From: Isoetes taiwanensis
Taxonomy: Eukaryota; Streptophyta; Lycopodiopsida; Isoetales; Isoetaceae
Length of the DNA: 64,000 nt
NCBI GenBank assembly: GCA_021234155.1
Contig: JAJEKV010000034.1
Location: 6,432,028-6,496,027, forward strand
Direction: 5' to 3'
The position numbers and the translations under genes were made by a program. A model generated the notes under the pieces. The model worked only from the letters and a program-made list of their open reading frames with translations. It had not been told where the DNA came from and searched no databases. Of this stretch, positions 56,060 through 64,000 are shown in pieces; positions within the stretch are counted from its first letter, which is position 1, and every line of letters starts with the position of its first letter.

Positions 56060-56695
56060 CTATCCTAGGGCGGTGGCAGCATGGGGTGGCTTGGTCGCAT
56101 GGCAGTGTGCAGTGCCGATTGAAGTCATGCAGGCAGTTGGACACGTGGAACTGATGCGGCCTATACTGTGGCCTATACTGCGGCCTCTTCTTTGTGAAGT
56201 TTGGAGCTCAGCACCTGCTGGAGTTGCTGCTGCATCATGCACTGCTGCAGCTGTTCATGAACCTCTGCATGGAGGCCCTTGCCTTGTTCGGTGACGACCG
56301 CCCGCAGCTCCTGCAACTCTCCGTCTCGAGCAGCAAGGGTATGCTCGAGTTCCGGCAAGCGGGTGGTCAGTGTAAAGTTTGTTGACGATGAGGGCACTTC
56401 CTGTGAATCAACGCTACTTTGAAGGGCTCTCAGCTATGACTGGCTCTCTTGAGAGGTGACAGGACTTGTCATGTCATGCTGGTAGACTCCTCAACTTCTG
56501 ATCAAAGGCGAGAGATGGTTGACATCGCCTCCTGCTCGGCCTGTTGCGTATCCTGTGTTATAGCTTCCATGGGGATGGATAGGGAGTCTACACGAGCATG
56601 CAGGTCAATGAGCTTTTGCTTGTCTTGTTGCCTCTCAAAGTGTGCCAAGCAGATGCCGTCTTCCGTCGTAAGGGACCCCTCTTTCTACTTTGCTT
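56060..56695 (-). pseudogene. Coiled-coil protein remnant
   Basis: The - strand reads as a glutamine/glutamate-rich coiled coil with heptad spacing over two open pieces. About 56530-56690 has FERQQDKQKLIDLHARVDSL and AITQDTQQAEQEAMSTISRL; 56173-56397 has LPELEHTLAARDGELQEL and VHEQLQQCMMQQQLQQVL. Stops and frame changes separate them. Similar Gln-rich coiled coils occur in plant En/Spm-type and gag-like transposon proteins, but that link is only an impression. The local GC content is higher than that of the flanks. Confidence 0.4.
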
Positions 56696-58971
56696 AAAAT
56701 TTATTCCTTTGATGTAGACCAAAACTATTCATCCAGCATAGATGCTAGTGGTTTGCAATCATTCACATCATGGTTTTTGGTTTGGAACAACAAATGTATA
56801 GCCCAAGTTGCATTTTTGAATATGGTTGGTGTCATAGTGTTAGCAAGGTTTCTCCAACTTGTTTGTTCATCCTATTAAGCATGGTAGAGACCTCTTTTAC
56901 GTACCCGATTCATTTCTTCATATGATGTGGGATTTTTCAACATAATTGTCTAGCCTCGGTGATGTGTTTTGCATGTTGTTGTCATCTTGCATGGTGGCTT
57001 GTTTTGTAGAATAAGTATTTAGTCCCCATTGCATGCTTGAATCAGGTTGTCATGAGTCGTGAGAAACGCAGCAGTGCCAAAGGGGGGAACTTTATCTATT
57101 ATCATGTCCTGGGATTGGTTGACAGGTCATTTAAAGTTTTGACTAGGTCATTTTTCCCTGTTTTTTATGTTCTTTCTAGAAGATATTTGTGAGGGTTGTA
57201 TTGCATGTTTGGTTTGTACCATTTTCTTCATGTTCCTATGGTCCTAGCGCAAATACTGGTGGCTTTAAGATATATTTGTTATAATTATGCATTGATATTG
57301 CTCCTAAGTTCGTATTCACCAAGATTGTTTGCTTAAGTTGCCAATAGCTTGGGTTGCATGGAGTGGCATAACAACTTTTTTGGTATTATGTTGGTAGACA
57401 TCGGGTTTCTATATTAGTTTTTGCTATGCATTGCATACATGAAATGTCTCGAAACTTGCAAAGGAGGTTTATCGGTTTGATAAATTATGTTTATCCATTT
57501 CATGGCTTATGGATGGTTATTGTTCTCAGAATTGTATTTATCTATTTCGTAGCATATGGTCTCTCAGTTTCATACCGTATGAGTCGGCTTGTGTTCAAAA
57601 CCTACAAAGCTTTTACACCACCATCTTGAATTTTTTTAAGAAATGGCTTAAACCCTTACCCGAAAAAATGGGCGTGGGAAAAGAAATTAACTTTTTTGAT
57701 TACAAAAGTTTAGCTGTTCACCGGCATTACCGGCAGTCGGAAAAAAGTGAACACCCCACCCCAAAAACATTTTAAGTAGGTGGATGTTAATGAAGCATTT
57801 AGATTATTTTGTATTGCTATCTGTCTTCCATAAAGTGCAAAAAATATCAAAGAAGTTCTGGAATTGTTACTAAGAATGGATAGAGACATTGTGACAATTT
57901 AGGACCAAACCAAATATTAAGTTTCAATGTCCTAGAAATCCAAATGGAACACTAGTATCCAATATGTAGCAAAATAACAGGGGGTTTCTTTTGTATTTTT
58001 GTACGTTTTTTTCTATGGTTTTTATATGATTTGATGTTCGTATGTCGCGGGATGTACTAATGTGTACATCTAGAGTGCGCATACACCGATCTTGATTTTG
58101 GTGCCATCTTTCCAATGGTCCACCTATGAATTTCCAAAGCTCATGCATGCAGGCCTCGAGCAAACCCATTTTAGGGTTCTATGGTTTCGTGCCCCAATTT
58201 CTTTATTAAACTAGGACCCGGGAAGGTCAAGGAGCTTTGCGACAGTGGTCGCTTTGTGAAGCCGGATGCTAGTTCGGTTTTATTTGAGCTTTGATTTCTG
58301 CCAGCTGACATAGGTCCCGGCAGTTCAGCTCACATAGGTTTTATTTGGGTTGTGCGCTTCAGTCTCTCACCAGTTCTACAGGATCTTTAGCCAGCGGTTA
58401 CGTGCCGCCAGTTTACTGAGTCTATAAGTGATTTCAATTCCATATGATCTTCCATGACCTACTTAGATCAAGATGGAATTTTCTCGCCCAACAGGTTCGG
58501 GAAAACCCTAGCATCTAAAGCTTGGAAGCAGGCAAGATTTATTGTCGTTGGTTCTTGGAAGCCACTAGAATTCTATCTGCATTTTTTTATCAGGTCCGAG
58601 AGGTTTGTCCGGCCTCCAGGCCATAGAATCCAAGCCTGGTTCTGGGCCACATTGATGATGTTTAGGTACAGGGGAAGCATCGACCTGTTATTATAAAAAG
58701 AAGAACAAGAATCATTGTATCCTGCGTGGCCACCACAGCAACCGATTCTTCAAGGCAACGACTGCTTCAACATCTTGCAACCAGACCTGTAGCATCGGAT
58801 GTAGCCTTTGCAATTTCTCATCATCCGCATTAACCGAAGCGATTTAGGCTGCGAATCCCCTTTGGTTTAGGGTTCTCTGGTGTCAGGTGAGCACAATTTC
58901 CATATTCTTGTTTTCGTGCATCCCTTGTTCTAAAAAAGCCATGAAATACAAAGAATCTCTTTCCCTATTTT
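56696..58971. other. Intergenic, no gene seen
   Basis: AT-rich with ordinary composition. A fragment of the SINE-like repeat end (ATGTAGCAAAATAACAGGGG) is at about 57963-57982. Around 58888 a TCAG/GTGAGC donor-like site, together with acceptor-like sites near 59364 and 59572, hints at a non-coding or poorly conserved + strand transcript, but no protein is recognisable. Confidence 0.45.
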
Positions 58972-59330
58972 TGGCAGCAACCACATCATGTTATTCTGTA
59001 GCAGGATTGTTTACAGGTTTGTTCTATCAAATATGAAAATATCATGAATAGCATTTGTGACTGCAGATACTTTGTTGTTCTACCTCTCTTAAATTTCTTA
59101 ATTCTAGCAGCTTCCTATCTCTCATGCTTCCTTACATTATAAGAGGGCTACTCTTCTTATTTTAAGCAGCAACCGCATCATAGTATTCTGTAGCTTATTT
59201 ACATTTTTGTTCTATCAAATATGAAAATATCATGGATAGCATTTGTGATTATAGATATTTTGTTGTTTTACCTCCCTTAAATTTCTTTAATTCTAGCAGC
59301 TTTCTATCTTTCATGCTTCCTTACCAAGCT
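58972..59330. repeat. Tandem duplication, about 187-bp units
   Basis: The unit at 58972-59158 is repeated at about 59160-59330 (GCAGCAACC(A/G)CATCAT..TATTCTGTAGC, then TTCTATCAAATATGAAAATA). Identity is high, with small indels. It is non-coding. Confidence 0.85.
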
Positions 59331-59880
59331 TGGGATTTATATTAGTTGGTATCAGTTGCCACAGGTATGGCAATGCAGCTCCAACACTATATGCTATGAT
59401 GGCTCTTTGTATTTTGTGATATTATCTTTGCATCCTTATCTGGTAGATAAGCATCAGTTGAGCATGAAGATTTTGAGATGTTAATTTTGAGATGTTAATT
59501 CTGTTTGTTTCCAAGTTAGTATGTTTCTTGTTCTTCTAATTGTGTACATCTTTTGGCATTTTTGTATGCAGGCCTTTTCCGTTGCATGCGAACATCAATA
59601 TCTAGCATAACGTATTGGCTTCTATGGATTTTGTCGAATTTGCTTAGGATCTATCAAGTAGAGATCCGAATTGGCTACTTGATGCACATAAAGTTCACAT
59701 CCGAATTGGCATCCACAATGTGGAAACTATATTGTATCTATAATGGCACGTTATACCCGGTATGGGAATAATTTATCAATGCGCAGCCATGTACATCTCT
59801 TCAAATCTCAGAATTACACAGTAACACAATGCGGCTTATTGACTATTTTGAGAAGAATGACTATTTTGAGAAGAATGGGA
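59331..59880. other. Left flank of the foldback, no gene seen
   Basis: A 72-codon + strand open frame (59553-59771) follows an acceptor-like TATGCAG but has no domain. At 59831-59880 the phrase GCGGCTTATTGACT.TTTTGA repeats sequence found inside the foldback arm (59927-59950), so the left arm end is partly duplicated. Confidence 0.5.
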
Positions 59881-60681
59881 AATATCTGAATGCCATGTAT
59901 ATATAGAGTGTTAGGAAATTCTTAAGCGGCTTATTGACTGTTTTGAGAAAAATGGGTAATACTTGAATGCCATATATATAAGAATGCATACATGCAATCA
60001 TCAATTGAATCTATTTGCCATGGAAATAATTGGTTTGTCTTCGTGTTATTGTTAACAAGCAACACACAACTACCATTAACATTATTAACATAAACCATTG
60101 CATTTAACACATTTAAATTAAAATCCCCCTTAAACCCCCTTTGGTTTGGGTGCATATTCACACAGGGGGTTACTCCGGGCAACGAGAGCTGTCGGATGGG
60201 CATATTTGCCCTTTATTCTAAGATCTGGACCGTACATAGCGATCCTCGTTTGTGGGGTATGCATGTACAAGTTTTTGTATACTGTATATTAAGGTTTGCA
60301 AAATACTATAAGGTTTGAGAGAATGTACTTAATGGTGTTAATTTTGTACATGTATTGTGAATATATTTTAAGGGCTCTCGCTGCCCTACGTAACCCCCGT
60401 GTGAATATGCACCCAAACCAAAGGGGGTTTAAGGGGGATTTTAATTTAAATGTGTTAAATGCAATGGTTTATGTTAATAATGTTAATGGTAGTTGTGTGT
60501 TGCTTGTTAACAATAACACGAAGACAAACCAATTATTTCCATGGCAAATAGATTCAATTGATGATTGCATGTATGCATTCTTATATATATGGCATTCAAG
60601 TATTACCCATTTTTCTCAAAACAGTCAATAAGCCGCTTAAGAATTTCCTAACACTCTATATATACATGGCATTCAGATATT
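59881..60681. repeat. Foldback with 310-bp inverted arms
   Basis: Arm 1 (59881-60190) and arm 2 (60372-60681) are inverse complements. They are essentially perfect over the outer 280 bp. One indel (CACACAGGGGG/CACACGGGGG) is followed by several mismatches at the inner end. The loop is about 180 bp. Identical open frames read outward-in from both arms for this reason and are not genes. A transcript would fold into a long dsRNA, a natural substrate for Dicer-like enzymes. It could be a foldback transposon or a long-TIR MITE. I could not find a clear target-site duplication. Confidence 0.9.
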
Positions 60682-62569
60682 AGTAATCGATTGCTCAATC
60701 AATACATCTAGCAAATCATAGGCAACCAACTTATTTAATGCACTTAACAAAGATGCATATTTAAGCATAACCATTATAAACCATGTCAATGGTAACTTCC
60801 ATTATTGATCTCAATCAATATTGCATTCACTTCAATATACACCAAATAGACACAATGCAAATAACCTGTATTCGATATATGCTATTCTCCTCAAGACGAT
60901 CCACCGATCATACAACTGAGACTTCAATTTAATCTTAGTTTATAGGGTCTATCCTAACCGACCAGAGTCGGCTTGGGATTATCCCATCCGGGATGAAAAC
61001 CACCTGTTGTAATCCAAGTTGACCGAGTTCGCTGTTTCTATATTTTGTCTTCGATATTTCTGCTCAATATAACCATTGAACAAATGACCCTAAGTTCACA
61101 ATATTATTCTAATGGTTAAAAACCATAGCTATAATGTGTCCACCTAGCATTAGGTCTTCAACCTAGGTCTTCAACTCCAATAAATTAGATCATGAACCTA
61201 TATTTCTCACAGAAGATGCTCTTAAGTGCTTTTATAATCAAGGCCATGTGTTGATTTATCATCCACTAAAATACTCAACGGATGATTTCCTTGTACTATT
61301 CATGTCCATCATGAGTATTTGGCTATTTATATGACAGTAGCAGATATGGTGAAAATGCATCTGGAACTAGATTTAAGGACATGGATCCTGTATTAAGTCT
61401 CTCTCTTTCTTTCTTTCTTTCTTTCGATTGAAGGCAGTATTTGTATTACTTAGATAATATATGAGTACAAAAAATATGCATGCAGGAGATATGAACCTGC
61501 ATACAAAAAATTACAGCTTTTTAACTAGGAATTAGTGTTATGGACATTAACTGTTCTGATTTAAAACTAAAATATCAAAGATCAGAAATTCAAAGTTGTG
61601 AATTGAGTTTTTCAATTAATAGCATGAAAATACGCATTTTATTGCATCTACATAGACAATTACATCTGAAATATTCCCTTGCATTTACAAAGTTCATTAC
61701 ATCTACCCATTCTACACAACCATGGCTAATGTCCGGCATCGCCGGACATACGATAGAGTTGTCAATATTGGATTTGAAGCATATTAAAATTTTTAGATAT
61801 GTTGTACAATTATGAATGCTTTATGAAATGAAAGTCTAGAACTTACATATGCAAGGAATTTGGAACAGATTTACCATGCAAAACCTAGAATCACGACCTA
61901 ACATTGTCAGTTCTGCTCCATTCATCTCCATCCATCCATCCATCCATCCATGACAAATTAAGCAAGGCAACCTCAATAGGATTTGTGGATCCATGTTTTT
62001 CCTTTGCAATTTTTTTTCTTGAAGGCAGTCTCTCATTTTTGTTTTTTCAATGATTATGTCGTAGTAGCTCTTCACTTCACTCATATCAGTAGCTCTTCAC
62101 TTCCCTCATATCAATAGCTACCTTGCATGTATTATATATACTCCTATCAAGCTGACAGATGCATTTGGAACTCTAAGACTCCATGTTGTTCTATAGATGA
62201 TATTAAAAACACTTGGTTAACATATATAAGTACAAGTAGTGGTATTCTTAGAGTGCCCTGAAATATACCTGATAACAACTTAGATTGCATTCTGCCCTAT
62301 CCGCCAATCATACAGTGCCACGTGGCATATTTTCTCTTCCCGAATTTCTCCCCAGCTCAATAGCGAAAGCGCAAAAACGACGGATCGACAGCGGCGGCTC
62401 AGATCGATGGATTTACATCACATTCTGGCTGATTTACATCTCATTCTAGAGCATTTATCTGACATTCCACCCCTCATTCCGATGTTTTTATCTGTGATTC
62501 TGAAGCTTTTACCCTTGATTCCAAAATTCTTACTGCCCACAGAATGCAACCTAAGTTGCTACCACGTTT
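60682..62569. other. Intergenic with microsatellites, no gene seen
   Basis: Contains (CTTT)n at about 61402-61425 and (CATC)n at about 61923-61951. A motif CTAATGTCCGGCATCGCCGG at about 61727-61746 matches, inverted, the sequence near 44770-44800. The 61540-61815 open frame has no domain. Around 62400-62510 ATTTACATC / CATTCT words recur. Confidence 0.5.
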
Positions 62570-62671
62570 CAAGAATATTTGTTTTGCCCAGATTCTGGAC
62601 ATGGAAAATGCCGACGCTGCCGCGCGTCGGCATTTTCCATGTCCAGAATCTGGGCAAAACAAACATTCTTG
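62570..62671. repeat. Near-perfect 48-bp-arm hairpin
   Basis: The arms 62570-62617 and 62624-62671 are inverse complements with a single mismatch (AATATTT against AATGTTT), separated by a 6-base loop. The stem includes GCCCAGATTCTGGACATGG and, next to the loop, GCCGACGC. The size and near-perfect pairing resemble a young plant miRNA-type precursor or a minimal snap-back MITE. No poly-A tail or promoter could be judged. Confidence 0.92.
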
Positions 62672-62914
62672 TATACAAAATAGGCACTCCAAGTAGGCAC
62701 TTAAGTTGTAAAAAAAATATATATATACAAAATGCATGTAGAGATCTATATGTACTTAGCATGAACTTAGAGAATTTAAATTTGTATATTTAAGAATAGA
62801 ATAGAATAAATTTTTTATTGTTACGGAGACCAATTTAGGAGACCAATTTAGGAGACCAAACAAAGAGAGCAGCCGCAAAAACAAAGGTAAATAAATACCA
62901 AGAAGTGTAATTCA

Positions 62915-63862
62915 TTAGTTCCAAGGAACACCAGAACAGAGCAGTGGCGCCTTGAGCAAGATATGAAGAGCGGCTCTCCAACCGGTCTCAATAGGAGGTT
63001 CGTGCTCTTCCTCTTCAAATTTTTTCTTGAAAAATGGATGTTGAAGACACTCTTCGGCGCTTGGTCTCTTATACGGATTATGCTGGAGAAGCTCCTTCAT
63101 AAGATCAATGGCCTCCTTGCATGCATTAGGTATGACCTCTGAAAGATCCAGAGGTGCCGTTGAATTTCTTGTTCCAAGCACTGCGTATATTTTATGCAGC
63201 TGGTCCCTGTCATTTTTTCCTCTAAACAGGACCCGCCCTTTGAAGAGCTCTGCCATTATAGCTCCCACAGACCACATATCAGAAGGGGCGTCTTCCCTTG
63301 TTATCAGCCCATTTATGGAGCTCGAAATAATCTCTGGTGCTGCATACCACATCCTCCTTCCTTTGTTTCTCCATGGAGACCTTCCCAGATCTCCAATCTT
63401 CAACATCCCATCACAAACTAACAAACTTTCTGGACTTAAATCTCCATGAACAATTTTTTTCTTATGCATGTAGTTCAATCCCTCTAGCAAATCTTGCATA
63501 AGCTTTTGGATTATTGCTTCTGTCACTTTGACGAGCCCTTTTTTCAGCAATCCTTGGAGAGTGTCATCAGTATGTTCAAGGATGAGACAAGTGGTGTCTT
63601 CTAGGCTTATGATGTCTGTAATTTTGATAATATTGGGATGCTCCAGTTCTGTCCAAACATCTACCTCTGGGCTTCTCAAAGCATGATCCTTGCTGAAATG
63701 GTCTCGGGTTAGTTCCTTCACAGCCACCGTTTTTTTGCATTCCACATCTTCTGCTTTCCACATAATCCCTGAGTACGCTTCTCCCAGTAATTCTTTGAAC
63801 TTGAACCGCTCCATCTTCTTCTCTTCGGCCATTTTTTTTTGTTTGTTGGGCTTCTTCTTCAT
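62915..63862 (-). CDS. CMGC-type (CDK/MAPK-like) protein kinase, atypical
   Basis: A single-exon frame of 315 residues; the ATG at 63862 or the later Met11/Met17 could be the true start. Kinase landmarks in order: glycine loop LGEAYSG (26-32; the middle Gly is Ala), VAVK with Lys49, alpha-C Glu66, HGDLSPES (139-146), KIGDLGR (155-161), AAPE (174-177), SDMWSVG with Asp195, and NPYKRPS with Arg266. The RGKNDRDQLHKIYAVLGT segment (214-231) is typical of CDK/MAPK-type kinases. Departures from consensus are HRD to HGD, the catalytic-loop N to S (Ser146), and DFG to DLG. The Asp residues of both motifs remain, so weak activity is possible, but loss of the loop Asn suggests a pseudokinase or a retrocopy. 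The lack of introns fits a retrocopy. Identity beyond CMGC is uncertain. Confidence 0.8.
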   Translation of the reverse strand: MKKKPNKQKKMAEEKKMERFKFKELLGEAYSGIMWKAEDVECKKTVAVKELTRDHFSKDHALRSPEVDVWTELEHPNIIKITDIISLEDTTCLILEHTDDTLQGLLKKGLVKVTEAIIQKLMQDLLEGLNYMHKKKIVHGDLSPESLLVCDGMLKIGDLGRSPWRNKGRRMWYAAPEIISSSINGLITREDAPSDMWSVGAIMAELFKGRVLFRGKNDRDQLHKIYAVLGTRNSTAPLDLSEVIPNACKEAIDLMKELLQHNPYKRPSAEECLQHPFFKKKFEEEEHEPPIETGWRAALHILLKAPLLCSGVPWN

Positions 63863-64000
63863 AAGATATTATATATGTAACAACCTTTTTCCAACCTTTT
63901 TGCAGCAGAAGATTTCACCTTTTCTATGACCTTTTCGTCACATTGCCTTTCCTCAAGTATTGGCTGTCTATCCTAAAATTGTATTTAATCCCAAAATCTT
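63863..64000 (-). promoter_or_regulatory. Upstream region of the kinase-like gene
   Basis: These 138 bp precede the kinase start codon on the - strand. ATATAATATC (63868-63877 on the + strand) is AT-rich, but no defined TATA box can be placed with confidence at this distance. Confidence 0.3.

Noticed and set aside
55220-56700. Interior of a recognisable retrotransposon
   Set aside because: Tandem 200-bp units and a Gln-rich coiled coil are suggestive, but no RT, integrase or transposase catalytic motif or paired terminal repeat was found.
59931-60631. Two identical proteins on opposite strands
   Set aside because: The identical open frames are simply the two arms of the foldback read in each direction. 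Composition is AT-rich and no domain is present.
63108-63449. Open frames on the + strand within the kinase region
   Set aside because: They are antisense shadows of a clear - strand kinase reading frame.

Overview
This window looks like nuclear DNA of a land plant. It is AT-rich, genes carry GT-AG introns, repeats are abundant, and there is an intact-looking Toc75-like chloroplast protein-import gene. A seed-free plant with a large, repeat-loaded genome is plausible, but nothing seen here fixes the species.

Layout. 0-10 kb: nested direct duplications (a 350-bp identical block 9.57 kb apart, and a 3.2-kb block present twice), AT microsatellites and a pyrimidine-rich minisatellite. 9-18 kb: mostly empty, with one small putative AT-hook protein and a tRNA-related SINE-like repeat family (one copy +, two tandem copies -). 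18.4-21.9 kb: a same-strand (-) cluster of exon fragments from unrelated gene families (universal stress protein, GT14 glucuronosyltransferase, HAD phosphatase), which resembles a transposon that captured gene pieces. 22.9-25.2 kb: an AGATTC minisatellite with a period of about 10 bp, then a diverged tandem repeat. 27.0-37.8 kb: the most unusual part, a compact block of mostly unrecognised and broken genes, including a histone-H3-like protein. Its genes are followed on their 3' sides by five small arrays of one near-perfect palindrome, spaced 57 bp centre to centre. 39.8-42.8 kb: the Toc75-like gene. 46.7-49.1 kb: a SET-domain (ATX/trithorax-like) pseudogene. 49.8-50.1 kb: a Tourist-like MITE. 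53-59 kb: assorted tandem repeats. 59.9-60.7 kb: a foldback of about 800 bp. 62.57 kb: a near-perfect 48-bp-arm hairpin. 62.9-63.9 kb: a single-exon CMGC-type kinase-like gene on the - strand.

Main candidate for something undescribed. In the 27-38 kb block the palindrome clusters lie in convergent or tandem intergenic gaps, on the downstream side of genes, and are absent from the one divergent gap. That is the distribution expected of transcript-terminating or 3'-processing hairpins. With tight gene packing, unfamiliar proteins, tandem gene duplication and an H3-like histone fold, the block could be a decayed endogenous large DNA virus (giant-virus-like) or another giant mobile element. Visible spliceosomal introns argue against a simple cytoplasmic virus, and no hallmark viral gene was recognised, so this remains an inference.
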